The notes: generated by a model not told the origin, from the letters alone. Numbered from the stretch's first letter, positions 52,118 through 61,821 are shown. The stretch is DNA of 64,000 nt from Clostridium sp. KNHs214 (GCF_000744935.1 NZ_JQMW01000011.1:62001-126000); one strand, 5' to 3'. Made by a program: numbers and translations.

Positions 52118-55100
52118 ATGGAGGTGAAAAAAGCTGGTATTACCAGCGACTATATGAATGATATAAAAGATTTATTTAAAAGATTATTTACAAGAGACTT
52201 AGAAAATCAAAATGATAAAACTGTTTACGACCTTTTTCAGTGGAAAAAAACTGATGTTATTTTAAAAGACCATAAAAGCGGTAAAATATTATTAGAGATG
52301 AAGGATTTAGAGTTTCCCATGCACTATTCACAAAATGCCTGTGATATTATAGCTTCAAAATATTTTAAAAAATCAGGAGTTCCTAATAAAATAGGTTATG
52401 AAAACAGCATGAAAATGCTCTCCCATAGATTAGTGAACTTTTGGTGTGAATCTTTAAAAGATGATGGAATTATAGAAACAGAAGAAGAATACTCTATATT
52501 TTATGATGAAATGGTTTATGGCCTTCTAAACCAAATGTATGCTCCAAATTCTCCTCAGTGGTTTAATACTGGCTTATCACTATGCTATGGAATCACTGGA
52601 AATAAGCAAGGAAATTATTATTTCGATAAAGAATCAAATAAAGTTGTAGAAAGCAAAGATTCCTACACTAGAACCCAGGCCTCTGCATGCTTTATATTAT
52701 CTATAGAAGATAAACTTTTAGGAAAGCATTCTATTTCAGATCATTTTATAACTGAAACTAGGTTGTTTAAAGGCGGTTCTGGTACAGGAACAAATTTTTC
52801 TAATATAAGAGCTAAAAATGAAAATCTTTCTGGTGGAGGAGTTTCATCTGGTCTTATGAGTTTTCTCAAAGCTTTAGATAGAAATGCTGGTGCTATAAAA
52901 TCTGGTGGCACCACAAGACGTGCTGCAAAAATGGTATGCCTAGACATAGACCATCCTGAAATTCAAGACTTTATAAACTGGAAAGCAAAAGAAGAGCAAA
53001 AGGTAAGAGATTTAGGAAAGATGGGTTATGATACTAGTTTTGAAGGTGAAGCTTACGAAACAGTTTCAGGTCAAAATGCTAATAACTCCATAAGATTCTC
53101 AGATTCCTTTATGCAAAAAGTTGAAAACTTAAATAATAATCCAGATGCAACTATAGAATTAAAAGGCAGAGTTGATACCTCTGTAAATAAAAAAGTTTTA
53201 GTTAAAGATTTATGGAATTCTTTTAATAGATGTGCTTGGGATTGTGCAGACCCTGCCTCCCAATTTGACGATACCTTCAACGCATGGCACACATGCCCTG
53301 CAGGAGAAGATAAAAAATTTGGTGCAAAACACAATAGAATTAATTCTACAAATCCTTGTGGTGAATATGCATTTTTGGACGATACCTCCTGTAATCTAGC
53401 TTCCATAAATATATACAAATTTTATGACCACAAAGAAAATAAATTTAAAATAGATCAATATCTTCACTTAGTTGGTCTTACACAATTAGTGCTAGAAGCT
53501 TCAATAAATATGGGTCAATTTCCTACAGAGGACATAGCCAGAAAAACTCATATGTTCAGAACCACTGGGCTAGGTATTGCAAATATAGCTTCATTATTTA
53601 TGGTAATGGGTTACCCCTATGATTCAAAAGAAGCTAGAGCTTTAGCCTCTGCCCTTACAGGCATATTAACTGGACACTCCTATTACGTATCATCATTAAT
53701 GGCAAAGAAAATAGGACCTTTCCCCAAATATGAAATAAACAAGAAATACATGCTTAAGGTTATAAGAAATCACTGCAGAGTTGCCAGTACCTTAAATGAT
53801 AATTTTGAAGGCTTAAACTACACTCCTGTAAAAGTTGACCATAGCATTTTAGAAAAAATGGGGTTAGATTACTTAAGCAATAGTTTAAAAGAAAGCTTTA
53901 AATCAGCTTTAGATTGTGGTGAAAAATATGGCTATAGGAATGCTCAAGTATCTGTCATAGCCCCTACAGGAACCATATCCTTGGCCATGGATTGTGGCGC
54001 CACTTCCATAGAGCCTTATTTCAGTCACTTTGTATACAAAAAACTTTCTGGCGGCGGCTACATGACCATTGTAAACCCTGTTATAGAAGAATCCCTTAAA
54101 AATTTAGGTTATTCAACTAATGAAATAAAGGAAATTATAGATTATATATTAAGAAAAGAAACAGTAATAGAAAATGACTTTCAATATGAAAAAATAGTGG
54201 ATGGGAAAATAGAAGGTGCCCCTCATCTTAAAGAAGAGCATTTACCTATTTTTGATACAGCAAACGTGTGCGGCAGTGGAAAGAGATATATTTCCTACAA
54301 GGGTCACGTACTTATGATGGCAGCCCTAACTCCACTTATTTCTGGCTCTATATCTAAAACTGTTAACCTTCCAAAGGAAGCTTCAGTGGAAGATATTAAA
54401 AATGTAATATTAAAATCTTGGAAGCTTGGAGTAAAAGGAATTTCCATATATAGAGATTCTTCAAAGGTAAGTCAACCTCTTAATAATACTCTAACAGATT
54501 CTAAAGAAAAGTCTTTAGAAGATTTAAATTACAAAGAGCTACTACAAAAAGCCAAAGGATTAACTGAAGAATTGGATACATTAAAACATGAACATCGATA
54601 TTCCACAAGACATAAACTTTATGGAATACGCCAAGGAAGAACTCATCCTGCTCAAATAGATAACGTAAAAATATACACTACAGTAAACAGAAATGAATAT
54701 GGGGAAATATCTGAAATATATATAACCACTGATAGAGAAGGCACTACCATAATGGGACTTTTGAATTCCTTATCAAAATCACTATCTGTAATGCTTCAAT
54801 ATCATGTACCACCAAAAGACATCTCCGCAATGTTAAGAGGACAGATATACGAACCTTATGGTTTTGTACAAAAGCATCCATATATAAAATATGTGTCTTC
54901 AATTTCAGATTTAGTAAGCAAAGTAATAGATATAGAAGTAGGTGACTACAGCAGATGCCAAGTGAAACCAGAATATTTAACCAACGACACCACTGAAGCT
55001 ACTAAGGGTTTACTCGGAAACTTGGATTTAAATACTCTTGGAGGCAAATCTAAATCCATCTCAGATACAAAAAATAATGAATTTAAAAACATAGAGACTA

Positions 55101-55303
55101 GCAAAGTCCGTAATAACATGCACTTTGAAAGTACAAATCTTGCAGAGAATAAAAATATAAAGTCTGAAAAGCCTTTTGATAATAAAATTGAAGGAGAGAG
55201 ACTTTACACAGAAACTTGTCCCAACTGCTCCAGCTCACGTATGGTGCAAAATGGCACCTGTAAAGTATGCCTTGACTGTGGCTCCACCACTGGATGCTCG
55301 TAA
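52118..55303 (+). CDS. nrdJ: Adenosylcobalamin-dependent ribonucleotide reductase (class II)
   Basis: This 1061-residue cytosolic enzyme reduces ribonucleotides to deoxyribonucleotides with a B12-derived radical, independent of oxygen. Features are SACFILSIEDKLLGKHSISD, FKGGSGTGTNFSNIRAKNEN, active-site NPCGE at 412-416, and APTGTISLAMDCGATSIEP. The C-terminal redox and zinc-ribbon tail is CPNCSS...CKVCLDCGSTTGC. The ATG at 52118 has no upstream site, while GGAGGTG lies just inside the frame. A downstream start at the ATG near 52154 is possible if the hairpin GCTGGT/ACCAGC brings it closer. Confidence 0.94.
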   Translation: MEVKKAGITSDYMNDIKDLFKRLFTRDLENQNDKTVYDLFQWKKTDVILKDHKSGKILLEMKDLEFPMHYSQNACDIIASKYFKKSGVPNKIGYENSMKMLSHRLVNFWCESLKDDGIIETEEEYSIFYDEMVYGLLNQMYAPNSPQWFNTGLSLCYGITGNKQGNYYFDKESNKVVESKDSYTRTQASACFILSIEDKLLGKHSISDHFITETRLFKGGSGTGTNFSNIRAKNENLSGGGVSSGLMSFLKALDRNAGAIKSGGTTRRAAKMVCLDIDHPEIQDFINWKAKEEQKVRDLGKMGYDTSFEGEAYETVSGQNANNSIRFSDSFMQKVENLNNNPDATIELKGRVDTSVNKKVLVKDLWNSFNRCAWDCADPASQFDDTFNAWHTCPAGEDKKFGAKHNRINSTNPCGEYAFLDDTSCNLASINIYKFYDHKENKFKIDQYLHLVGLTQLVLEASINMGQFPTEDIARKTHMFRTTGLGIANIASLFMVMGYPYDSKEARALASALTGILTGHSYYVSSLMAKKIGPFPKYEINKKYMLKVIRNHCRVASTLNDNFEGLNYTPVKVDHSILEKMGLDYLSNSLKESFKSALDCGEKYGYRNAQVSVIAPTGTISLAMDCGATSIEPYFSHFVYKKLSGGGYMTIVNPVIEESLKNLGYSTNEIKEIIDYILRKETVIENDFQYEKIVDGKIEGAPHLKEEHLPIFDTANVCGSGKRYISYKGHVLMMAALTPLISGSISKTVNLPKEASVEDIKNVILKSWKLGVKGISIYRDSSKVSQPLNNTLTDSKEKSLEDLNYKELLQKAKGLTEELDTLKHEHRYSTRHKLYGIRQGRTHPAQIDNVKIYTTVNRNEYGEISEIYITTDREGTTIMGLLNSLSKSLSVMLQYHVPPKDISAMLRGQIYEPYGFVQKHPYIKYVSSISDLVSKVIDIEVGDYSRCQVKPEYLTNDTTEATKGLLGNLDLNTLGGKSKSISDTKNNEFKNIETSKVRNNMHFESTNLAENKNIKSEKPFDNKIEGERLYTETCPNCSSSRMVQNGTCKVCLDCGSTTGCS

Positions 55304-55354
55304 AATTGGTAACTAAGAACTAATAGGTAATAGCTAAGAAGTAAGAGTTAAGGA

Positions 55355-55376
55355 TAAAACTCAAAGAGTTTTTTTA
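55355..55376 (+). terminator. Terminator of nrdJ
   Basis: AAAACTC(aaa)GAGTTTTTTT, 50 bp after the stop. Confidence 0.7.
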
Positions 55377-55439
55377 TAATTAATTTGTAAGTGGCAGGTA
55401 ATAAGTAATAGTTATGTCCAAAATTAAGCTTGCTGAATT

Positions 55440-55508
55440 TTTCAAGATATTTTACCTCTTACTCCTACTTCTTACTTCTTACTTATTACTTATTACTTAT
55501 TACTTATT
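55440..55508. repeat. Heptamer tandem repeats (TTACTTA)
   Basis: TTACTTCTTACTTCTTACTTATTACTTATTA-type array (about seven copies). An inverted GGTAATAAGTAATAG lies at 55397, so the two sides can pair around the nrdJ terminator region. The array runs into the stop region of the next reverse-strand gene. Confidence 0.6.
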
Positions 55509-58023
55509 AACAAATCCCACATCCTGTTTTATGTTCAAATATCTTCTTAATTTCCTCAAGTACTTCCGGCTCTACGGCTTCCTTCGGCTTTAATGTTACT
55601 GAAAAATTAAATGGACTAAAGGACGGATTCTTTTTTAGCAAAATTCCCCTTTCACTACAAAGTCCCAATGCTAAATTAATAATTTGATTTTGATTACATG
55701 AAGTAGATATTTTTATGTCCCAACCTATATTTTCTGAAATATCTCTTAATTTTTCTATATATCTTTCTCCCACCATAGGAGTTATAAAGGAAACTTCCAT
55801 ATACTTATATTTTGATATATTTTTTATGCTCTTTTTATATGGTCTAAATTCTTCATACATAAATCTATCGTCTAAATATTTTATAGCTGTATTTTGCTCC
55901 ATTTCATTTTTCCTTGAAGTTTTTATTATATCTTCATTTTCAAAGTTAAATTTATCTATACTCTGTAATTGAGTTTTTATTTCCAATGTCATTCCTGTCT
56001 TCTCTTTAAATTCTTCATTTTTATTTACAATGTCTTGCTTATTATATTTCTCACTAAATAAATCTTCTTTATATAAATCCACTATTACCTTGTCCTCGTC
56101 TAATTTATAGGATATTTTCTTTATATATGTAGGTTCAAATAAACTTTTTAAAAGCCCCTCTGCTGCATTAGTATTAAAACTATTACTTACAGTTATCTTC
56201 CAAGAAAATTCATCTTGAAAAGCTTCTATTAATGGATATATATCCTCAGGAACTCTCTTTGGAAAATTAAAGTAAAGTACAACTTTCTTTTCTTCCATCA
56301 TAAGACCGGCTTTTTTATAATTAAACCTTTCAAACCTCTCCTTTATAAGTTCAGATATTTCATTAGGTTTTAATCCTTCATTTTTTAAACTTTTCTCCAC
56401 CTTATCTAAACTTTCAGCCTTAAATAAAAACATTCTCTTTTCATCGGATACGAAATAAGGCGTATTTAATATAATTTTTTGCGTACTAAATATTTCTTCT
56501 TCTACAAATATTTTTTTACCACTCCAAATATAATAAAGCTCTTCTACTGTAAAAAGTCTATCTCCATAGATTTCTGTTGTATATTCCCAAAGCTCTTTTA
56601 TATTACTTTCCTCCAAATTTTCACATCTCTTCATAGAATTTAAAGGCATCCTCTGCAGTTGCTTTCTTTTGTTTTTAACATCAATAGTATATCCTTCACC
56701 GCTTTCTGGTGTATATAATTTTCCTTTAAACTCCAACATAAGTTCTTTTGCAAAATTTCCTATTATTTTTCTTTCACCATGAACTAAAAAAAGTTCCTTA
56801 GGTTGTACTCTTTGCACAACCCCTTTAATTTCACTTTTATCTCCATGAGCAGACAAACCTACTCTCTCTACATGACACCTAACAGGTATGATTTTACCGT
56901 TAATTTCCAATTTTTTATCTTCTTGTTCATTTAGCAAATTTAAAAGTTTTCTTCCTGGAGACTCTTCATCCTGATAGCCACTTATAACTATGTATCCATT
57001 TTCCATAGAGCAAATTTTTTCTGCATAAACAGGGCTCCAACCACCTGTTAACATACCGGAGCTGGCAATTATTATACAATTTTCACTATCACTTATTATT
57101 TCATTCCTAATCTCCTTATTATCTACAGCAATTATATTATCATCATAAAAAGGCTCTATTCCCCTTAATATTTTCTTACCTAAGGAATTTTTAAGATAAA
57201 GGGAGTTTCTTTTATAAACAGTATTTATATCTTTAATCATCCCATCTATATAAACTTTTACCTTCTTAATTTCTCCTTTATTCATAGCCTTTTTAAGTAT
57301 TAATATAATTTCTTGAGCCCTTCCCAGAGCAAAAGACGGAATAAGCATTTTTCCCTTTATATCTATACATTCTTTTACTAATTCTATAAGCCTTTTCTCT
57401 TCTACCTGCCTGTTAGAATGAAGCTTATCTCCATAAGTACATTCTAAAATAGCTACATCTGGTCTTAATTTAGGAAATTTAGCTCCTTCCACTGTATTTT
57501 GGGAAAATAATGAAAAGTCTCCCGAATAAAATAATGCACCCTCATTGCTTTTTATATACACACAAGAAGCCCCAGCTATGTGTCCCGCATTGTAAAATAT
57601 AATTTTTATGCCTGGAAGTATTTCAAATTCCACTCCATAATTTATAGTAAATATCCTATTGAGCATATCCTCTACATTGTTTTGTGCATAAAGAGGTATT
57701 TCACTTTCCCTGCTGTTCATAATTTTCAAACTATCATATAGTAGAACCTTTGTTAAATCCTTTGTCATATTGTTCATATATATTCTAGCATTTGGATATT
57801 CTTTACTTATTATTGGAAGGGAACCTATGTGATCCATATGAGCATGGCTTATGACAATGACATCTACACCACCCTTTTCTTGTATAGTTCTAAAATCTGG
57901 CAATGGATCCTTACTAGCGCTTTGCCTTATTCCGCAATCCAATAATATATTTCTATTACAAATTCTCAAAAGTATAGAACTAGCACCAACTTCTCCAGCT
58001 CCTCCTAAAAAATAACTATTCAT
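55507..58023 (-). CDS. Beta-CASP metallo-beta-lactamase-fold protein with duplicated C-terminal domain
   Basis: This 838-residue protein has a metallo-beta-lactamase domain with HAHMDH (about 60-65) and later D/H ligands (YSGDFSLF; HVERVGLSAHGDKSE), and a beta-CASP region (IPSFALGRAQEIILIL) ending near residue 430. This is the CPSF/YSH1-like RNase layout, so an RNA nuclease role is likely. The remaining ~400 residues are not a known domain to me. They contain two related ~100-residue units (about 580-680 and 743-838) and end in TGCGIC. I chose the ATG at 58023, nine bases after AAGGAAG. Confidence 0.87.
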   Translation of the reverse strand: MNSYFLGGAGEVGASSILLRICNRNILLDCGIRQSASKDPLPDFRTIQEKGGVDVIVISHAHMDHIGSLPIISKEYPNARIYMNNMTKDLTKVLLYDSLKIMNSRESEIPLYAQNNVEDMLNRIFTINYGVEFEILPGIKIIFYNAGHIAGASCVYIKSNEGALFYSGDFSLFSQNTVEGAKFPKLRPDVAILECTYGDKLHSNRQVEEKRLIELVKECIDIKGKMLIPSFALGRAQEIILILKKAMNKGEIKKVKVYIDGMIKDINTVYKRNSLYLKNSLGKKILRGIEPFYDDNIIAVDNKEIRNEIISDSENCIIIASSGMLTGGWSPVYAEKICSMENGYIVISGYQDEESPGRKLLNLLNEQEDKKLEINGKIIPVRCHVERVGLSAHGDKSEIKGVVQRVQPKELFLVHGERKIIGNFAKELMLEFKGKLYTPESGEGYTIDVKNKRKQLQRMPLNSMKRCENLEESNIKELWEYTTEIYGDRLFTVEELYYIWSGKKIFVEEEIFSTQKIILNTPYFVSDEKRMFLFKAESLDKVEKSLKNEGLKPNEISELIKERFERFNYKKAGLMMEEKKVVLYFNFPKRVPEDIYPLIEAFQDEFSWKITVSNSFNTNAAEGLLKSLFEPTYIKKISYKLDEDKVIVDLYKEDLFSEKYNKQDIVNKNEEFKEKTGMTLEIKTQLQSIDKFNFENEDIIKTSRKNEMEQNTAIKYLDDRFMYEEFRPYKKSIKNISKYKYMEVSFITPMVGERYIEKLRDISENIGWDIKISTSCNQNQIINLALGLCSERGILLKKNPSFSPFNFSVTLKPKEAVEPEVLEEIKKIFEHKTGCGIC

Positions 58024-58260
58024 ACTCACTCACTTCCTTAAACTATTTCATTTATAAATTTATTTTTATGCATAAAACAATAAAAACTTTTCTTTTGTTT
58101 TCAAAACCAAATTTTATAGTAATTAAAATTTATGTGTATTTTTTTACAATATTATATTTTGTGTAAATTTTTTATAATGTATATTGATTCATAGAATATA
58201 TTATAATATAATTAAATTGTTAATATATTCAATATATTAATAATTAATACTTTTACATTT

Positions 58261-58336
58261 ATTTATGCATATTATTTAAAATTTATTCATAATTATTTTT
58301 TTGAATTTATTCATAATTTATGTTTATTTATTCATA
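58261..58336. promoter_or_regulatory. Four ATTTAT(T/G)CATA repeats upstream of the spo0E-like gene
   Basis: Copies begin at 58261, 58281, 58305 and 58326, spaced 20, 24 and 21 bp, close to two helical turns. They may be an operator for one of the two divergent genes. 58024-58260 and 58337-58480 hold no other recognised feature. Confidence 0.4.
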
Positions 58337-58493
58337 TAGTTTAATTTATAAGTTTCAGAGGGAACTTTTTACCCCATTTAAACTTAAAAATTGTTATCCA
58401 AAAACATAACTATAATTATCTAATATCTCCATATAAATTTGGAGTATTAGTATATAACACTGAGATAAAAATTTTATTATAGGAGTTGATAAT

Positions 58494-58688
58494 ATGAATC
58501 TTTCAGAAAAAAGAGCAAAACTAAAAAAACAGATAGCCTATTTACAAAATAAACTAAACAACTCCGTGATCTGCGCTGATGACAATTTAGGCAATAACAA
58601 GCTTATCCTTAAAGCTAGCATGGAATTAGACGAGCTTATAAATTCATATATGGATCTATTAAATAGAGATACAGATAACGACTATTGA
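58494..58688 (+). CDS. Spo0E-like aspartyl-phosphate phosphatase
   Basis: This 64-residue helical-hairpin protein has the family motif SMELDELINSYM (about residues 43-54), the equivalent of SxxLDxLIxxY. Spo0E phosphatases remove phosphate from Spo0A~P and delay sporulation. AGGAG lies eight bases before the ATG. A hairpin (CGACTATTGA/ TCAATAGTCG, 58677-58716) follows as terminator. Presence supports a spore former. Confidence 0.88.
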   Translation: MNLSEKRAKLKKQIAYLQNKLNNSVICADDNLGNNKLILKASMELDELINSYMDLLNRDTDNDY

Positions 58689-58721
58689 CATAAAATTACC
58701 ATTACATCAATAGTCGCTTAT

Positions 58722-59111
58722 CTAATTATCTTCCTTCTTCATTGCCTTATTAGGCTTAGCCTTTGGCTTTATTATATCTTTTTTATTATTCTTCTTTTTA
58801 TCATAAGGACTTATATATCGCCCTTTAGTATCATCAGATTGAATAGTTTCAGAGCCCTTCATGAATCCTTTTAAATCCATATACCACAATAAGAATATAA
58901 TACTTAAACCTGATAATGCAATACCCAAAATACCATAAGGATTTACCCTTAGAAACGATTGAAGAACTATGGTAGATAGGCCTAATACTAACACTATCCA
59001 TTTATGTTTTATTTTAACTTTTCTTAAAACATATTTTTTTAGCAAATTATAAGCTATCAACATAATAATAGAAAAAACTAATATTTTTAGTATAGCCATA
59101 AATATTTTCAT
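58722..59111 (-). CDS. Small membrane protein with basic tail, unknown function
   Basis: This 129-residue protein has three to four hydrophobic segments in residues 3-85 and a Lys-rich cytosolic tail (YDKKKNNKKDIIKPKAKP). No family recognised. I chose the ATG at 59111, eight bases after GGAGG; an upstream GTG overlaps that site. It is divergent from the DUF378 gene. Confidence 0.7.
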   Translation of the reverse strand: MKIFMAILKILVFSIIMLIAYNLLKKYVLRKVKIKHKWIVLVLGLSTIVLQSFLRVNPYGILGIALSGLSIIFLLWYMDLKGFMKGSETIQSDDTKGRYISPYDKKKNNKKDIIKPKAKPNKAMKKEDN

Positions 59112-59268
59112 TTGTACCACCTCCTTAAGTCCTAATTATAAGCCTCATAATAATAATTTTATCATAAAATTCATCATATATGTAATTAAATATTTGTTTT
59201 CCGTATTAAAACTCTGAAAAATGTAAATAATAACTATGAAAATTATTATTAGAAGGAGATGTTTAATT

Positions 59269-59475
59269 TTGAGAACATTAGATAATATTGCTCTTTTATT
59301 AGTAGTGATTGGAGCAATTAACTGGGGCCTTATAGGATTCTTTAGATTTGACTTAGTTGCTGCTTTATTTGGTAACTTAAGCACATTTTCAAGAATAGTA
59401 TATGCCCTTGTAGGTATAGCGGGTCTTTACGCTATTTCCTTCTTTGGCAGAGATAGAAGAGAAATAGAAGAATAA
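59269..59475 (+). CDS. DUF378 family membrane protein
   Basis: This 68-residue protein has two membrane helices with the family patterns ALLLVVIGAINWGLIGFFRF and SRIVYALVGIAGLYAISFF. The start is TTG at 59269, with AAGGAG 11 bases upstream; the family's N terminus (RTLDNIAL) begins exactly there. Function unknown; often annotated YuzA-like. Confidence 0.88.
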   Translation: MRTLDNIALLLVVIGAINWGLIGFFRFDLVAALFGNLSTFSRIVYALVGIAGLYAISFFGRDRREIEE

Positions 59476-59483
59476 AATAAATT

Positions 59484-59561
59484 TAATCCCCAGTTCTAAT
59501 TTCAACGCTCCAAATCACCACCATAAGTATTGGAAGCTTGAAATTAAACACTGGGGATTAT
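59484..59561. terminator. Long hairpin after the DUF378 gene
   Basis: TAATCCCCAGT/ACTGGGGATTA with inner ATTTCAA/TTGAAAT. It probably terminates the DUF378 transcript and possibly the convergent NhaC gene. Confidence 0.6.
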
Positions 59562-59673
59562 ATTGGTTATTCATTGCTTTTCCTAGTATCTAAAATAGAA
59601 ATTTGAATATAAATATCAAAGTTCAAATATCAAATCCCCATTATTTATCACCTATTATTATAAAACTAGCACA

Positions 59674-61380
59674 CTAAATATCCCCTTCTACTGGTTTTCC
59701 TACAAATCTAACAATTGCAAACAAAATAAGTGAATCCAATAAAAGAACTATATAAACTGGCACTCCTAAAGTAACTGGTATATAGCCAAATACTCCTGTA
59801 ATAAATGCCACACATAGTGAATAGGACATTTGTGTTTTAACGTGTTTAATATGGTCACATCCAGCTCCCATGGAAGATAATATAGTAGTATCTGAAATTG
59901 GTGAGCAGTGATCTCCAAAGATTGCCCCTGTTAAAACTGCACTTATGCTGATAGTTAAATATCTAAAATCCCCTGAAGCCATAGCACTAGCAAGAGGTAT
60001 TGTAAGTGGCATAAGTATTCCCATAGTTCCATAAGAAGTTCCTGTTGCAAAAGATATTATAGACGCCATTATAAATATTAATGTTGGAAGTAAAAATACT
60101 GGTATTTTATTTGAAAGCATGGAAACTAAAAACTTAGCAGTTCCTAAATCTTTTATTACAGCACTTAATGACCAAGCTAAAAGAAGTATAACTCCTGTTA
60201 TAACCAAAGTTTTTGTTCCTTCAACCCATGTATCTATTGCCTCTGAAACTGTAAATATTTTTTGAACTACACCCATAAATATAGCAACGATACTTGCAAA
60301 TAGAGCTGATTGAAATAAAACTATACTAGCATCGGATGCTCCAAAAGCCTCTCTTATAGCTGCAAAAGATACAGGTGCAGTATTAAATAACTCTATAAGT
60401 CCTTTATCTTCTCCTGCCATAATAGCATAATAACCATTTAAGTAAAATCCTATAAAAGCTCCTAATATCAATACCAAAATAGGTATTATTGCATTCCAAA
60501 CATTTAACTTAATACCTTCCTTAGGCTCTAACTCTTTAGAATCTATTTTATCTAAATCTTCTTTGTTAATTCCATTTCTAGCATCTTTCTCAGCCTTAAG
60601 CATAGACCCAAATTCTCTAAGAGTTATAGCTGTAAATACTATAAATATCAAAATCAATATATTATAAAATCTATATGGTATTGTAGAAACAAATGTATTA
60701 TATGCATTAGCCTTTACACCTACTTGCTGAAAACCATCTTTTATTAAGCTAACCTCATAGCCTACCCAAGTGGATATAAGAGCTATACCTGCTATAGGTG
60801 CTGCTGTAGCATCTATTATAAAAGCTAATTTTTCTCTTGATACTTTCATCTTATCCGTTACTGGACGCATTATAGGTCCTACTATAAGAGAATTAGCATA
60901 ATCATCGAAAAATACAAGTATTCCTAAAATCCAAGTAATAATTTGAACACTTACAGGGGATTTTGCCTTTTTAGATAAAGATTCTGCTATAGCCTTTGCC
61001 CCCCCCATTTTAGATATAAGAGCTATAAGCCCTCCTATAGCTAAACACTGAAGTATTATTCCTGCATTCCAAGGGTCTGCAAGAGATTTTAAAATCTGAT
61101 TTACCACCATTAAAAATGCAGTTGGTACTACAGATATAAGATTAACTCCGTTTAGTTGAAGTAAAATTGCTCCTGAAAATACTCCTAAAAATAAAGATAA
61201 AACTACATTTTTAGTCATAAATGCAAGGACTATTGCCACCACCGGTGGAACCAATGTCCAAAATCCAAATCTTTGAGCATTTAAAGCAGCCTTGTCCACT
61301 TCCTCAGCAAAAACAGTTAAATTTACTGAATAAATCATAATAAATGTAATTAGTACAAATAAAAATCCTTTTCTTCTCAT
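59674..61380 (-). CDS. NhaC-family antiporter, probable lysine transporter (LysW-like)
   Basis: This 568-residue protein has an N-terminal hydrophobic signal-like helix and about twelve further helices. NhaC-family motifs include GALIALISKMGGAKAIAES-like, FFDDYANSLIVGPIMRPVTD, TWVGYEVSLIK and the C-terminal GDHCSPISDTTILSSMGAGC. The lysine riboswitch in the leader points to lysine uptake rather than pure Na+/H+ exchange, as proposed for LysW proteins. AGGAGG precedes the ATG. Confidence 0.9.
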   Translation of the reverse strand: MRRKGFLFVLITFIMIYSVNLTVFAEEVDKAALNAQRFGFWTLVPPVVAIVLAFMTKNVVLSLFLGVFSGAILLQLNGVNLISVVPTAFLMVVNQILKSLADPWNAGIILQCLAIGGLIALISKMGGAKAIAESLSKKAKSPVSVQIITWILGILVFFDDYANSLIVGPIMRPVTDKMKVSREKLAFIIDATAAPIAGIALISTWVGYEVSLIKDGFQQVGVKANAYNTFVSTIPYRFYNILILIFIVFTAITLREFGSMLKAEKDARNGINKEDLDKIDSKELEPKEGIKLNVWNAIIPILVLILGAFIGFYLNGYYAIMAGEDKGLIELFNTAPVSFAAIREAFGASDASIVLFQSALFASIVAIFMGVVQKIFTVSEAIDTWVEGTKTLVITGVILLLAWSLSAVIKDLGTAKFLVSMLSNKIPVFLLPTLIFIMASIISFATGTSYGTMGILMPLTIPLASAMASGDFRYLTISISAVLTGAIFGDHCSPISDTTILSSMGAGCDHIKHVKTQMSYSLCVAFITGVFGYIPVTLGVPVYIVLLLDSLILFAIVRFVGKPVEGDI

Positions 61381-61425
61381 TTTCTTCTCCTCCTGTTAAT
61401 TTTGGAAGAGAACTAGTGAACAACT

Positions 61426-61454
61426 AAAAAAGGCCTTGAGCTAAACTCAAGGCC
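61426..61454 (-). terminator. Lysine-riboswitch terminator
   Basis: Reverse-strand GGCCTTGAG(tttag)CTCAAGGCC followed by T6, 45 bp before the gene start. Confidence 0.9.
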
Positions 61455-61529
61455 GAATACACATTAGGATATATAGAGAACTACATACTGCAAAGCAATA
61501 TAAAATGTTCTCATTTAAAATTCCTTAAC

Positions 61530-61725
61530 GCGTAAACATTGTTGACCAATAGCTCTCCACAAATAATTGCTTACTTGTGACAGTGATATATATATTTTAT
61601 ACATCCCCAGCATTGAAGATTTAAAGCATCCTCTTCAAGCTTCGGCGATATTTCCTTTCCTGCTACTTCATAGTGCTTACCTCATTAGCAGTACTCTTAA
61701 ACACCGCACCTCTATTTTCACAAAT
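61530..61725 (-). promoter_or_regulatory. Lysine riboswitch (L-box)
   Basis: Reverse-strand landmarks are in order: GAGGTGCGG, AAGAGTA, TGAGGTAAG, GGAAAGGAAATATCGCCGAAG, GCTGGGGATG, CTGTCA and TGGAGAGCTAT. These cover the conserved five-helix junction core. Lysine binding should favour the terminator at 61426-61454. Confidence 0.92.
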
Positions 61726-61792
61726 ATTTACTTAAAAATAATCATATATGTTTTTAATTAGAACTTATGTAAATGCATTTACCTATGGGTTG

Positions 61793-61821
61793 ATTATAAT
61801 AAGCTTTTCCCGTTATGTCAA
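61793..61821 (-). promoter_or_regulatory. Promoter of the lysine-riboswitch unit
   Basis: Reverse strand TTGACA (61816-61821) and TATAAT (61793-61798), exactly 17 bp apart. Confidence 0.88.
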
